A DNA stretch of 64,000 bases from Klebsormidium nitens (GCA_000708835.1 DF237297.1:34724-98723); one strand, 5' to 3'; positions 24,284-40,072 are shown, counted from the stretch's first letter. Numbers and translations: made by a program. Notes: a model not told the origin generated them from the letters alone.

Positions 24284-25937
24284 GCTAGATGAACTGCAAG
24301 CAGCCTCCTATTTCTCCGCTGACAAGCCAGAGCCAGGCATCCGATATTCTAAGACGACGGATTGAAGCATGCGAGCAAACAGAATAAACTAAAGTAAACA
24401 CAGTACGGTCGAAGGCATAAATTAAAACAGTAGATCACCGTTTTGAAGCCCACTGAGCAGAGGAGCAGGCTTAGATCGGTCCCCTTAGAGTCCGACCTCT
24501 TAGAGTCAAGGCCCACTGAGCTCTGCTCAAATACGTAGTGACGTATGTAGCACGTTTGCCATGTCCCTGCAGTGTTCGCATATACGAGCTCAGCTTGAGG
24601 ACTCAGCCCGCTTCCTTTCTTTGGGTTGTTGCCTGCATTTGGGATCCAATTTGCTGTTTCTGATTAGTTTGCAGCCAAAGAATCTGGGGACGGAATGTTC
24701 ACTGGTGAATTTGTGACGTTCTACACTGGGACTGGAGAGACCGTGACCGTAGTCGGGCCGTAGTCTAGGAGCTGTTACAGTGTGGCGGCATGCATACGGC
24801 CGGAGGAAAGAACGAAAATGCTAAGTTGGCCAGCACAAGTCAGCTGCGCTGTCGGGGCGCCCCCAAAGCTAGTTCAACGTAACTGACGTACCCAGCAAGG
24901 ACTCGGACCCCTAGCCACATCCAATTTTGAACTTCGGGATGCATGCACCTTTATCTCAAGTATGGTAAGCTCTGAGCGAGCTTCTGGCAGCTAAGGCCGC
25001 AAGGTAGTATCTCATCATCTAGTTGTCGAAAAACGGAAATGCGGAAAACGGCTCTCCCGCACGTCAATGATTCTATAGAGCTTGACAAGCGTACCGTACC
25101 TAGTACACTTTGCTATATGGGCTCCCGGTCCAGTACGCATGCATGAACTTGGTAGCGTATGATTCTGCAATTGGACAATTCGTGGAACGTTATCATATAT
25201 CTAGACGGTGCTAGTAGGCTTAGTAGCGACTATTCACGTCGTCATATGATCATCATGCGCATCAATTGTTGCACACCGGCTATTGCATAGTGTATGGACG
25301 GACGGTGCAGGCCGGGCAAACATTGTGAAGAGCTAGTTCATTGAAGACAGTTGCGCTGCGACAAAGTCAGACCTAGCTCGAGCTAAACTGCGGTCTTCAT
25401 TGCCAGCACTACTGAGAAATCATGATGATGCCACGGAGATACGAATATTGAGGTCACTAGACGGGCTGCACTGATGCGCATGCATGTGAGCTAGTTCTTC
25501 TGGCACTGAACTATAGACGATATTTTCAACAGATGCATCGAGTGACCTCGCCGGGCTGTTGCATGACAGCACTTGTGGAACGCCGGCTTTCATTCGCAAT
25601 GACATCCGAAACCTCAGCATTTATATCCATCGCATGTACTTTGCCATTGGGACACCGGCAGATCATACAAGCTCAGCGGCTGGCTCACTTTGCCTTTTGT
25701 CAGCGCCGCGCTCGCAGTCCAAGCGGATGTGGTTAAACAGCACAACGACATGCCTGACTGCCATGACGGCTGTGGTCTGGTTTGGACTTCACCTAGATCG
25801 GGCATCAGCCAGAGCGGCGCCCATTCAGAGCACAATATCAGCTATCTAAGGTCGAGAAGCGTGTACAACGTATGTTTAATGGTCCGCCGGGCGTAATAAG
25901 ATGGCAGATAGAAACAGATCCGTCGTTGCCCAGAGGA
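24284..25937. other. Intergenic region, no gene supported
   Basis: Mixed composition with short palindrome-rich stretches around 24940-25330. Two frames near 25420-25900 are short, lie on opposite strands over the same bases, and show no known motif. Confidence 0.5.
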
Positions 25938-28383
<2,446 letters not shown>

Positions 28384-29649
28384 ATGCCTGCCACTTCCGC
28401 AGTGGTTGAGCGCTTGTCTGTCCCTGCGGCGCTGGAGAAGGAAACTCTCCATCACCTTCCATGTTCCATTGGATACAATGGGCCCGCCAATGTACACAGC
28501 TTCTTCCAACCAAAAAGTACAGGTGAGCTGTTGCTTGAAACCATCCCTTTCAGGGCTCACTACAACAGCTGGAAAGGGAAGCAAATAACCATGGCTGGGC
28601 AGCATTAAGCTAATCATAAGCCACATAATGAATATAAGTGGCAGACCTGCTTACTGGCTTCGATTTGATCACTCCATCATCTGGAGTGCCTTTACTGGTC
28701 CTGACGCAGTCATGTCTGGTGTATTCATGCCACGTTCTAAAAGTGCTTGGGAAGACCAGCAGCCCAAGAGGTAGTAAGTAGTACCTCCTTTGCTGTTGTC
28801 AACCTCCATCACTAAGTGAACCAGTCTTGTTGCAAGTTTATGAGAGTAATATGTCCAGACAAAGTTTGCGGAAGAGCAAGCTAACGTCTGTAAACCATGG
28901 TGACTTCTCATCTCAAGAATGAACGTTGTGCTGTCATCAGGGTCCACCTTTGATGGGGTGACGATTGTGGAAGCAGCCTTTCGAGGACGGAAGTTGCTTG
29001 GGGCTACTGTAGACATTCCGGCAGGTTATCAAGGTGAGTTCTTTTCTAAACCAGTGCAGGAACCAGGCTCCTGTGCCTAGAAGCCCACCAGCCCGTAGAT
29101 TCAGCGCCAGGCCTTGACTCCGCTGCCCCATAGTACTGGATTCGGGGTTGCAAAAGATTTACAGTCTTCATTGAGAGTTGAGAATGGGCAATGAGGATGT
29201 CGACCGCACTCGCATGCGGTGGTGTAAAGCAGTGCGGGACATCAGGGATCACAGCCTGTTAGAGATTCAGGTCATTGTTCTTGAAAAGGAGGGCTTGAAA
29301 ATCTTTGTCTGCAATCTATGTAGGACTGGTTCTGGCCAAGCGTCCACTGGACGCATCACATGAGAAGGAGGGTGAGGCCATCCAGGAATGGACGGCGGAG
29401 GCAACCTTCAGCGCTCTCAGCTACTGGAAGCATGACACCACACCAAGCTCCGCCGATGGTGTCAGGCGCTGTTTCGGGTGGTTGCAGTTGGCAGATCTGG
29501 TGAGCAGGACGGCCAAAGTATACCAGGCTGCCTGGTGCAGCCGCTTCAGACAGTTTCACCCTTGTCTTGTGGGAGGCTCTACGAGCTATTGGAGAAGGGA
29601 TCTAAATGCCGAGCTGAAGGAGCAAAGCAGTAACTTCGATATGATGTAG
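28384..29649 (+). CDS. RNASEH2C: Ribonuclease H2 subunit C
   Basis: Three exons (28384-28522, 28941-29033 and 29324-29649; 558 nt) encode 185 residues. The small beta-barrel subunit pattern is clear: HHLPCSIGYNGPANVHSFF near the start, then a core strand pair VEAAFRGRKLLGATVDIPAG, then GLVLAKR, and finally a C-terminal segment EWTAEATFSALSYWKHDT followed by WLQLADLV. These parallel the human subunit in order and spacing. With subunits A and B this protein forms RNase H2, which removes ribonucleotides from DNA and degrades RNA-DNA hybrids. A possible donor (GTGAGC) at 29499, right after LADL, could give a shorter C-terminus through another exon that I did not find. The last codons lie in a direct repeat that continues past the stop. 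Confidence 0.85.
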
Positions 29650-29668
29650 GAGCAAAGCAGTAACTTCC
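29618..29668. repeat. Direct repeat spanning the RNASEH2C stop codon
   Basis: A unit of about 20 bases, GGAGCAAAGCAGTAACTTC, occurs twice, 31 bases apart. One copy encodes the final residues of RNASEH2C, and the second begins at the stop codon. Confidence 0.8.
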
Positions 29669-30847
29669 AGTGCATGACTTCTTTTTTGTCGTCACCTTCT
29701 CACCTGATTGAAAACCTGAGAAGGTCTCAAATGTTTGCAAATTCAGTTGCTTGCTTGGGAAGCATATACTATGATATAGGCCATAGGCATCTCGATTTCT
29801 TTGTCGAAGGAAGTTCATTTTCGAGGTTCAACTCGAAAACCTCCTTTGCACCATCGCTACAGATTCATTCACCGGTGGATGGGGCCACGCATATGCAGAT
29901 GCTACAGAAGATCACTGCAAGTGAGTATTGGATCGGGACTCCCATCGCCAAAGCAATTTCGAGACATGCTTGGAATGTCAGAAGCGACTAGTTTTGCAAG
30001 CTTCTTTAACCTCTCGTACTAAACAATGCTCTCTATGTGTTCCATCATGACGTCCTAGTTGCTGAGGAGAACACGTCTCCTGATTCGACGGAGTTTCGGC
30101 GCAACTATCGTGATCACACATTGGGCTTGTTGGATCAAGAAAGAGGACGGAATTTTTTTTTCACATTATTCTGTAGGACTGGAATCATTTAGCCGCCCTC
30201 ATAGATCTTCTACTGAAGCATCGACCGTTCGTTTCTCTTTGCAGGTGATAGCAGGCCAGGGTCGAAACGCAAGTTGCCAGCTGCTTGAGATGCTGTTCTT
30301 GCACCCACTACACTCGTTCAGTGCGTCTGCATTGAACCACCGTCGTACAGATTTGGCCTCGTATGAATAACGATTACGGGTCACATGGTCATTTATCCCC
30401 ACCTCACATATCATGCATTGGAAGCTTCGATCGTGCAGCCGGCGGGGCGCGCATATATGAACAACTTGACATGATATGGTCAAATCAAGCTAGTTGCGCA
30501 TATAGTCTTTTGATGCACAATTAGGTTTTGCCGCTGCTCAGAGTCCGACCTGGCTCATTGATCAAGTCGTATACAATCCGATGAACGTTCCCTGCATGGC
30601 CGCCAAAATATCTTCAACCACTGCATGATCATTTAACAACACCGGTAGCTTCGTGTTACTGTATCCTCCATGCAGGCAGCGTGCGCATGTTGAGAGCCTA
30701 GCACAATACCCTCCAGAAAGTCGCTCATTGACCAGGACAGATTGAAGATGACTGCGCAGTTCATTACTTGGAAAAGTCCGTGGTAGAGGTATTCCTCAAT
30801 TGAAGACACATTTACTGAGTGAAAATACCGAGAAGCATTCGCTCCGT
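29669..30847. other. Convergent intergenic region
   Basis: This spacer lies between the 3' ends of RNASEH2C and EMC8. No gene is supported. A palindrome-rich patch occurs near 30380-30600. Confidence 0.5.
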
Positions 30848-32962
30848 CTATCTGAAGAAGTCGAGATTCCTCCAGTCTCTGCACAAGACAGCGACGCAAA
30901 AACTGTCAGGCTACTGTGCAGAATGAGCATCGCTCTAGATGTGTATTTCTGAAATGGTCACTTCAGTAGTCTCTTTTCTGTGCCGGAAGGTCCAGAAAGA
31001 AAATACCCAGCAATCTCGAAGTCGAAGTCGAAGTCAAAGTCAAAGTCAAGTAAAGCAGCGCGACTCCAAGTCTTCAAAAACGATGGTACGCTAAGTACCT
31101 CGGAGGGTCGAAAAACGTTTCAAGACTCCTTTAAGAAGTTATTTCAGATCCTTCAAAGTTGAGAGACGGAAAGAGTTCTCACTTATAGAGTTGATGACTT
31201 CAAATTTGGCCGTCCTCAAACAACAAAGCACTTCAACCGAACACCGCTTTCAAAACTTTCAAAACTCCAAAATAGAAGGTGACGGGTGACAGCGCAGCTT
31301 ACTTGGAAACATCGTCAAGGTGGTCGTCGAAGTCTGTGAGACTCCGGTACTTCTTTCCCGCCACGTGGTCGACCAGTACACTTCCCGCCGAAGCATCCCG
31401 CAAGCTCAGGCGAGTGTTCCGCTGCCAACTTGATCGAGCGGTGGTGGTAAAAAGCTGCATGAGGGAGGCAAGGACAACTGGGTGCCACAAACCACGAACC
31501 GAGGACATGGTCGTTTGATACATACGACTGACCGTGGTTGGGTCAGACTTCGTGGCCGACATGAGGAAGCATCTGGGCATGTTGCTAAACTCGCTGGTAT
31601 GTTTCGATAATGCAGAGGTTACATTGAATGCAACGATCCGGGAAAAAATCTAGTCTCACCTGCAGAGTAGCTGTTGATTCCTTCCGCAGGTTCTGTAGCT
31701 TCGTGTTGTCAATCTGCATACAAGAAGGTTGCTCAATAGAGTGTTTACTACCCGGGAAGACACACCAGGCCGAAAATCAACAAGTTGCTAGGTCCATGAA
31801 GTCAAGGACAGACAGAAGACGAAGACTTGGGTGAAGTGCTTGTGATCCGTAACACCTGCAGTCAGGCTTGCATCTTGCTGGCATGCCTTGGAGCATGAAT
31901 CAGGCAGGTCTCGCAAATCAAGCTGCGACAGAATCTGTCATCCCAATTCAAGGAGACTTTGCATGACTAGTTTGATAGGGGCCGCCAGGTTACTGATGGG
32001 CGCGTGTTATTTACTTGGCAACTTGAGCTGACACTCAGGCAGAAGTCTCACCAGAATCACCGCTGCCTGCGGGACATATTGAGCAATCTTGTCAGCAATC
32101 TTCTTGGCAGCGGAGCCCAGATCTGCATCGTTGTACCGTTCATTTGCATGGTAGTACCCTACGATCGAGAGGCCGCCGGCCTGAGACGAGTAATATTCAT
32201 CAACCTGCATCAAATCAGAATCACTCATCAGTGCTTGCTGAGATGTTTGTTAGGCTGTCAGGAACGATCGCAGATATGTGCTGACAGACCTTCGGACCCA
32301 TTTCATTAAGAATAAGGGGTCCAATTCACCTACTTCTACAACACGTTCTCCTGGACAGGCAAGTTCAGACTTAGCATTTGTTTCCGGCAAGAAAAGGGAT
32401 GGAGAGACAATGAGATTGTCAGCCTCAATCAAGCCTCAGCATTTGAGAACCCATCACTGAAACGCCGGTGCTTGAGAGCAAAGAAAGGTGGATCAACAGC
32501 AAGAAGGAAAGTTAAGGAACATGAACTATTAGAACCACTTGGCAACAAAATAACTCTTGTATCTAATCTCTTGCTGAAACAGAGGGGCGGTCCGTAAAAT
32601 GTTCTTCAGGCAGCACAAGGGTGGCTGGCTAGGTACCAGTCCAACCGCAATGACGATTGTTGTTGAGATGCAGACGATGACAGGGACTGCAAAAGCTTCG
32701 GGCAAATTACCTGAGCCAAAGCAACTTCCAGCATGGGCGCCAGCTCTAGATGACTGTGAAAGAGCGGCACCGCATCGTGGATGTCGACCGCCCCTCCCGC
32801 AGCGACAATTGCCTGTGCTCCAGCGTCGTCATTCTGAGGAGACGCGCTGGACACCTTTCCAATCAGCAGCCCATTGACAGCAGCAGCTGGATGCTTGATA
32901 GCGTGCAGGATCAGTTTTATGTATGCTGCCTGATGCAGGCTGTACTTATAGCCACCCGACAT
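30848..32962 (-). CDS. EMC8: ER membrane protein complex subunit 8/9
   Basis: Five exons (32711-32962, 32052-32204, 31660-31713, 31303-31454 and 30848-30878; 642 nt) encode 213 residues, typical for EMC8/9. The start fits the family: YSLHQAAYIKLILHAIKHP then AAVNGLLIG. Later come VPLFHSHLELAPMLEVAL, VDEYYSSQAGGLSIVGYYHA and the C-terminal FDDHLDDVSKDWRNLDFF, which aligns with the conserved DFDDHLDDISKDW end. It is an MPN-fold protein, but the metal-binding JAMM motif (HxH and a distal D) is not complete, so no protease activity is expected. EMC8 sits on the cytosolic face of the complex that inserts membrane proteins into the ER. The frame is open upstream of the chosen ATG; I kept 32962 because it matches the family N-terminus. 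Confidence 0.92.
31017..31050. repeat. AAGTCG/AAGTCA hexanucleotide microsatellite
   Basis: About five to six tandem hexamers lie inside the last intron of EMC8. Confidence 0.8.
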
Positions 32963-34195
32963 CCGGCCCCCAGGTCCGGAAGGAAAGCAGAATTGCGTTC
33001 TCCTCTTCCGTTTTAATCTGCTGAGTACCCGGCTTTTCAAGAGCTATGTGGGACCGGTGGGTGGTGCAGCCACCAATTGAATAAGCGGAGAATGCAGTGC
33101 TGCCTTCAGATCTTCTGCATTGAACAAATCAATTCCGCAAAAGTGGTCTAGCAAGAATCCACCCCGTCCCTCCAAAGTAGCCCTGTCGTGTGTATGTTCA
33201 TCCGCGTGTGTTCCTTTGCTAACCTTCGGGCGCTTTTGGCAGTTTTGCTGAGCGCCTGCCAAATGTTCTCCTGGAAACTCGTCTCTGAAGCTGCTCTGCC
33301 ATTGCAAACGTAGCCGCCCTGACCGGAACCTTCTGCAGACCGGAACCCACCGGAACCCACTACATACAAGGCTAAGCTCAAGCGGAATCCGCCGGTGCCC
33401 TTCCGAGATTCCGCTAGCTGCTTGCCGGCCCTGAGGCTGTGGATTCCGTGCGGCACTCAGAACTCTCTCAACTTCTTGATCGAGCTCTAGAGTGCGGTAG
33501 GCGGGCAGCAGAGGCCGCCATGGATCACAAATGAGAAGCAGCTGATGTTTGCAATCGCAGCAGGCTGCGGATCCAGCTATGTCTGCTTTGCAGCGAGTAC
33601 CGCACAAGTCTGCGGTCGCCCCTTTCCCCATTGACCTTCTGACGGCAGGCGTGGGCTGGCAGGGCTCTGATAATCTGTTTCTGGCACTCGGGAAAGTTCG
33701 CAATACGCCGCAGTGGGAGCACAAGGCAAGGGTTAGGAAGCTTCTGTACCGCTGCATAGGAACTTGTAGAGTGTACTCTGTAGGGGAAAGGCAGCTAGTG
33801 TCCGAAGGTGTTGAGCAGCGGGCCCCTGGCTTGGCATCTGGTGCAAGATCCAGGGAACAAGGCAGGAAAAGGACACGGGCGAATGCAAGCGAGAGTAGTG
33901 GGGCTCGCAGCGGGCCAGAGGATGAGGTGGGGCCTTCAGAAACTGCACACTCAATGCAAGGCTGGTAGCTGGTGCGATCTACAGGTGGTGGTCGTAGTTG
34001 CAAGATCTGCGCGGATAGCCAGCAGGGATACTTCGAGACAGGGTGTTAGCAGGAATTAGCGATGACCTTTGTTCTGGTCTCCAACGCCCATATCACTCTT
34101 CCTGGCCAGGTTCTCTTCAAGATATTTTGCGCGCGCACAAGAACCTTCTTGACAACGTGATGTTCAGAAAGTGGAGATAACTGTTAGAGTCAGGG
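32963..34195. other. Divergent spacer between EMC8 and the racemase-like gene
   Basis: This region holds long overlapping frames on both strands (minus 33044-34003 and plus 33549-33968) but no motif I recognise. It probably contains both promoters and 5' leaders. A short tandem of ACCGGAACCC lies near 33340-33360. Confidence 0.45.
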
Positions 34196-37144
34196 ATGAA
34201 GCACAGCTACCTGGACAGATTGCCGACAATAGTTTCTCTCCTCTTGCAGGTGACACTGGGCGACAGATTGAATGCCATCTCCCATAGAAAGCCGCTCCCC
34301 GGTGTCAATGGCACGGCTGCCCAATCACGGGGCTTCAGCGCTGCAGCTGCGGCCGCGGAGTCAAATGACCCTTCCCTCCCACAATCGCGTTTCCGAAGCC
34401 GCGCTCTCCCGGAACCATCACACGCCCCCCCCGTTGTCAAGGTGTCCAACCGCCACGATGTCGTTGGTGTTCTAGGGGGCATCAGCCCCCGCGCGACGGC
34501 AGACTTCATGCGGCAGGTCATCCAGGCGACCCCCGCCAACTCCAACAAGGACCACATTCCGCTCGTTGTGTCGAGCATCCCCCAGATCCCGTCCCTGTCT
34601 GCGCCCATTCTGAACCGGCCTGCCGGGCCAGCGCTAGATCAGGCGGTCGTGTCCCCCCTGCCAGCCATGCTCGAGACTCGCAGGTTTCTGGAGCAGTCTG
34701 GTGCTCGCTGCATCGTCATGCCCTCCAACATGGCGCACTTCTGGTGTAAGTACTCATCGCCTCATTATCGCCTGCCGTTGGGCACCGGATATGGGACAGA
34801 GACTAAGCGGTTACATGTATCATTGGTGCTTTCCCCTTGCTTTATCAGGTCAGAGCTATACCGTAAATTAGACGTTAGTGGCAAACAGGGATGGATATGG
34901 ACGTCTGAGAAAGAAGTTCAGTTGTAGCATTGAAGTCTACAGCCTGATTGCCTTGTTGGGAGCGAGTCCTTTGTTGCTCTTGGCTGTACTGCCAAAGAAT
35001 CACTGGTCGCCTGGTTCTAATGTATACCGTCCCTCTCCTGGTCCAGACGACCAGCTGGCGCTGGACTGCAGCGTGCCATTCCTGCACATTGCGGATGCGG
35101 TGGTTGAGGAGTTGGACCTGGTGAGAGCGCAACGTAACATGCACTCTGCCAGATCTGAGGCTTGTTTGGAAGCAATCAGGTCCTTGCAGTGTCAGATTCC
35201 TGGAGAGCAACGACTCAATCGGTCTTTCTTCGGGGACGTGAGATTGTCAGATTCTCGGGTTTGTCAGTTAAGGCTCATTCGTACTCTTCTGCAATCTCTT
35301 CCCTCATGCTAACAAAACTCCGAGAGCCTCATGTACACACCAAGGTGCTTCAGATTGCTTGTGAGACACCGACCTCGTCTGGCTTCCCGAGTCTGATTTC
35401 GTTCCTGGACGCGCAGGCGAAGCTGGAGCCGCTGGAGGCGGGGAGTCGGCCCAAGGTGGGGCTGCTGGCCAGCGAGGCCACGCTGAAAGCCAGCATCTAC
35501 CAGCAGAAACTGGAGGCCAGGGTGAGCAACCGCGCGTGGGTGCTCAGCTTCACAATCAGCAAACGTGTGTAGCACGGCGGTGCTGGTGCAACAAGTTCTG
35601 ACGCAATGCCACCCGTTGGTGGAAAGTCTCCCAGCCTGGAGCGCGGGAGTTTTCGTACTCAAAGGTCTCAAGATGAGGGAGCATGAGGGTTGCTGATATC
35701 CAGCAGGGCCGTTCCTCTTGCCGTATCGCAATAACTTCTGATTGCGAGATTCGCTCTACTTAATCACACAACAACCCCGGTATACCTCTTTTCTCCTCTC
35801 AACCACTTTCCATCAAAGGGCGTTGCCGCTCAAGCCTCGATTACGTGGCAATGACGTATCGGGGAATGGCCGAGTTTTGTCGACGTCCGATCTTAAGCCC
35901 TCCGACGCTGTTTCACATATTAATGCAGAAGCTTGTATGACCAACAGGGCAGCCCCGCACCCAGCCAACTTACCCCGCCCGTTTCCAGGCTCGTGGGACC
36001 TCAATTGACCTAAAGGAATGGCGTCTTGCCAACATCCTTCGAAGCTGAAGTGGCTGAATTGTCTTTCGTCATCGTGGTTGCACCCTTGCTGTCCGACACG
36101 GCCCTTCTAGCACTGCGCCGCACGTGAGACCCGGAAAAGGAAATCATGAACCAGGTGCTTGCCCCTTCTCTCGAGCAGCTGTGTCTTTCTGCTGCGCAGG
36201 GGTACACGGTGGTGCTGCCTGACCGCGACACCATGGCCCACGCGGTGCTCCCCGGGATGGAGGCTCTCGAGCGGGGCGACAACGAGGGCGCCAAGAACCT
36301 GCTCGGAATCGGCGTCCAGGTACGTGCGCCCGCAACAGCATCTCTGCTCGCCGGGGCTCGTCAGAGTATGGGCCGTCTGCTGAAGGCTGTGTTTGGGGGG
36401 CGGATTGCTTTTCGTGGGATCGTTTGTTGTTTGTCACAAAGAGGAGAATGACCAAAAGACGATGCTTTTGGAGGAGCGGCGAAACAAAGCCTTTTAAGAG
36501 ACGAACATTGGGACGGCTTCTTCGTGCGTATGGCGATTCTAAGGGGGAACGTCTTGCCGAACCTGTTAAGCAAGGACCCACACTTTCTTAGGATTCTGGT
36601 GGGGCTCAAGCGAGCTCGACGTGAATCTCGTTGTCTTTTGGTTTGGGACGACTTCAGAAAGGGCTTTTGGCGTGTTTTCACATTTTGCAATTGAGAGATT
36701 GGAAATTCTTGCGCTTTGGCCGCGACTCCAACGGTTGCCATGATATCGTTGTGGGACGATTCAATAGCGCCAGCTCCAAAAGCGGCTTTGTCATCAGTTT
36801 ATGAAGACAACTCCGAACTCCCGTGGAGGGGCACCCACCACTACTACTACCCAAAATTACTTTCAAAGCGATGCTTGTTCAGCAGCACCGTTCATTCGCG
36901 TAAGTCATGCTGTCAAGCAGAGTGTGGTGCATTGTCATCATTCCTCAGCTCTGGCTTTCCTGTGTGCCAGATGCTGCTGGTGAACGCGGTGAACGTGGTG
37001 ATCCTGGCCTTCAGCGAGGCCAGCTCCGTGTTCCCGCCGTCGGACCCCATCCTGAAGCGGTGCCTCAGCCCCACCGCAGCCCTGGCCAGGGCGACCGTGC
37101 GCTGGGTCCTTAAGACCAGGGCGGACGCCACTCCGGGCGTGTGA
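34196..37144 (+). CDS. Asp/Glu racemase-family protein lacking both catalytic cysteines
   Basis: Five exons (34196-34745, 35047-35120, 35354-35521, 36200-36319 and 36971-37144; 1,086 nt) encode 361 residues. The first 80 or so residues are Ala/Ser/Arg-rich and could be an organelle transit peptide. An acceptor-like TTGCAG at 34243-34248 leaves open an extra upstream exon. Family signatures follow: VVGVLGGISPRATADFM, a loop MPSNMAHFWYDQL, then SRPKVGLLASEATLKASIY, GYTVVLPDRDTMAHAVLPGM and VNVVILAFSEASSVF. Cofactor-free racemases use two cysteines, in xCNTxH and GCTE. Here the first position is serine and the second lies within AFSE, so the classic two-base mechanism looks impossible. The protein may be a divergent racemase, another lyase-like enzyme or non-catalytic. 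Confidence 0.8.
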
Positions 37145-40072
37145 ATAGTCAAATAGGTCCTGGTCCGAATACATGTTCTGAATCTTGAGGCTGTTGTGTT
37201 GAGCTTCACGCAGGTTGCTCATCGGTTCCATTTGTCATTAAGTAGTAAAGACAGATTCAACCTTAGACCGATGGTAGCATAATCGTGTACAGATTGCAAA
37301 TGATTTGATCAGACCGGGTCTGAATTGATGGAAGCATAATGGTCGATCGATCGGTGTCCAGGCAAAAGCGAGGGATAGCTAGATAGTCGAATAGTACGTT
37401 AGAGCGGATTTGAAGTGATATTAACATTTTCTCCGGGCACGCACATTGGCATGCCCTCAGGTTAGCCAGCCAGGCACGAGCTGCTGCGTTCGGTACGTCT
37501 TCTTCGACCTACAAATCAGAAATGTCAAAAGTTTTAGTACTTCGATGTCTTGAATCTCGACAGCGGATTGGATCAGTAGCGAGTCGTGTAGTGTTCGCTT
37601 TGCATGAAACATGTCACCCACTGTCACTGCATATACTGCGACATGGCAACCACGCGGTATCGAATGATCGGATTGCGATTTTTATTCTTTCAATTCAGCC
37701 AATTAATTTGTTTAGCTCGAATTGCTAGCCGCGCATGCGGGATCCTGAATCAGCTGAGCCGTACAGCAGCCGCCGCGCATGGTACGTACGTACAGCTCGA
37801 TGGACCGGCCGCCCTTTTAAACAAAGTTACTAACTGTACGCATAGCAGGCCATAGGCGTGCAGCTCGAGCGACTAGTCGATCGATCGAGCATATCACATG
37901 CATGCAATGATGACGGCCGCCGCGCGCCGCAATCATGAACGCGCGGTACATTCATGCAGTCTGGCACTGTAAGTCTCATGCAGCGCAGCTGGCAGGCATG
38001 GTAACAATTGGGCATTTACACTGCAATATTCGCACATTGTGCGACATGGCACGCTTCTCAGTCAGGCTCCTGGCGTACCAATAGTTAAGCAATGGTGAAC
38101 ATGCGCACAGTCGGACCACGTAATTATAATCAGTCATTCAACCATGGATCCCTCCGCGGCTGCACTTTTGAGTACTCTGCTATGTGCAACATTTAATCAA
38201 TCAATACTGAACTACGGTGATGTGCATTCTTTTAAAGATTTCTGTCCAAAAGTCAAATCAACCGGCTAGGACCAAACATTCTGTTGACAGTGGCCAGTGG
38301 GCCGTGTCGGCACTTTCAGAGGATTGAGCAGTTGACTACTTTGATGGGCTAGTCAACAAATCCGCAAGAAGCCGGCCTTCAGGACTCGGTGCAATAACAA
38401 GCGTCATGTGCACATACGGGCGGCCCTCGGAAAGCGCGCAACAGCCATGCATTCGTGCTCCACAACCGGCCTCCTGGCCGTCCGACTACAGGAAGAGTTG
38501 GTGGGTTGTAATTGCTCCAGTCCCTTGGCCGAAGCAAATTCAGAGATTGTCTGAGCTGGCAGTCAACCCGTCGTATTCGCGCAGTGACTCGCTCCAGCCC
38601 AACACCGAGCTGCAAACAGTGCGGGACAAGGAGAATAAGTGTCTGCATAACCGGGGCGGTTTTGGAAAGGTAGTGACAGAAGGCTGAATCGAAGTTGAGT
38701 CAACCGTCGGAGGGTTTGAAGGAACTCTAACTGGCGGCTGGATTGCCACCCTCGACGGAACTTGCACCAGGTCGTCTCTGAGGCATGACTATCTAAGACG
38801 CCATAAGATCCTACTTCTAGAAAGCATCAAGGGCCAAAAGCACCGCCGTGGCACCGGATCCCGCGACACTGACACCGATCCCGGTGCATTGAATGTTTCT
38901 CCTTGTCCCGGCTCAGACGGAAGTAGATAAGATCGTAATACGAGGTGATCCTGCTGATGCACCGAGTGGGGCCGTGTATGTATTTGCTCAACGCACCTTA
39001 CCAGTGTGGACGGCCTGGGCATGCACGCGGGTCCGGAGCTGCTGCGCGAATCCGACGTGGCAGTCCGCCCATCGAGCGGCATGCACCAATGGCAAGCAGG
39101 CAACTGCGAGCACGCATGATATAAGAAAAATCTGTACATTGATCTTTGCTAGTACTATTCGATATGCGGCAAGGCACGGGTGCATGCGGTCGCTGCAGAC
39201 GGCCTAGGGAACTCGACGAGGCCGCACGAGGAGGCTGCGCCTAAGGCGGTGACGACCTTACCTGTGCAATATCGGACTGAATTCAAATGATTGGGACCCA
39301 CGAACAGAAGGAAGAAGGAGGAAGTTAATATCGGAAAGGATACGGAAAAAGATGGAGCGCAACAGGAGCAGACGTCGGCAAAGATTGCCAGCTCAGGTTA
39401 CCTTGCTGTGGTGGCCAGTCCGATGGCACAGCATGGCCGTGCTTGGGCGGCGGAAGATCCCCCCCGCGCGAGGTCAGTGTCGCGCCTCCACTACGAACGT
39501 CGCTCCCCAGTTGACGTCAGCCGACCTTTTTCGAGGATTTCGCTTACTGCAGTCACATAAGAGGAGCGGGAAATGAGAGCAAGTGACGCGTCCGAGGAAG
39601 CGGCACAGAAATCAAAGACGACTGCAACTGGGCGAAAGTGCCAAACAGGAGTAGAAGAGTGAGACCACACAACATCAGCACAAGCATCGATGTTGCATCA
39701 GCAAAGCACATGAAGTTGCTTCGTTCGGATCAACGCGTAGCTCAGGCCATAAAAAGTTGTCCCAGGGTAGAAAGCTGATTACAGGATTATTATGACTCTA
39801 TCACGACGAAACCTGGAGGTGACACTCCAGGGACAGACCGCAGCCACGTGGCAGCCGAACCCCAGCCAGCGGCGCCCTCGCTCTTCCCAAAATCGAGCTA
39901 GCATCGGGCGCTCAACATGGCAGCACGGCCTTACCCACCAGTCCGTCCAGAAAGTGAGCAATAAGACACAGCCGCAACACATGTCAACGAAATCCATACG
40001 ATTTGCAAACACGGCGTCCCATGCAGGACTTGTTGAAGGGAGGCGATAGCGTGCGGGAGCGCAGCTGCTCAC
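37145..40072. other. Long spacer with AT-rich palindromic block; may hold the last exon of the coiled-coil gene
   Basis: The stretch at about 37260-38230 is AT-rich and full of short self-complementary words (GATCGATC, TGCATGCA, CGCGCG). Frames at 38380-39590 are short and show no motif. The minus-strand coiled-coil gene needs at least one more 3' exon after its donor at 40072. Candidates near 39780-39910 could not be told apart. Confidence 0.45.

Noticed and set aside
33549-33968. A 139-codon plus-strand frame just upstream of the racemase-like gene
   Set aside because: No recognised motif and no splice site that joins it in phase to the next exon. It could be a 5' leader, but it cannot be supported as a gene.
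33044-34003. A 319-codon open frame on the minus strand between EMC8 and the racemase-like gene
   Set aside because: Its composition is unlike neighbouring exons (Cys-, Arg- and Pro-rich without motifs). It overlaps a plus-strand frame and the shared upstream region, and no family pattern was seen.
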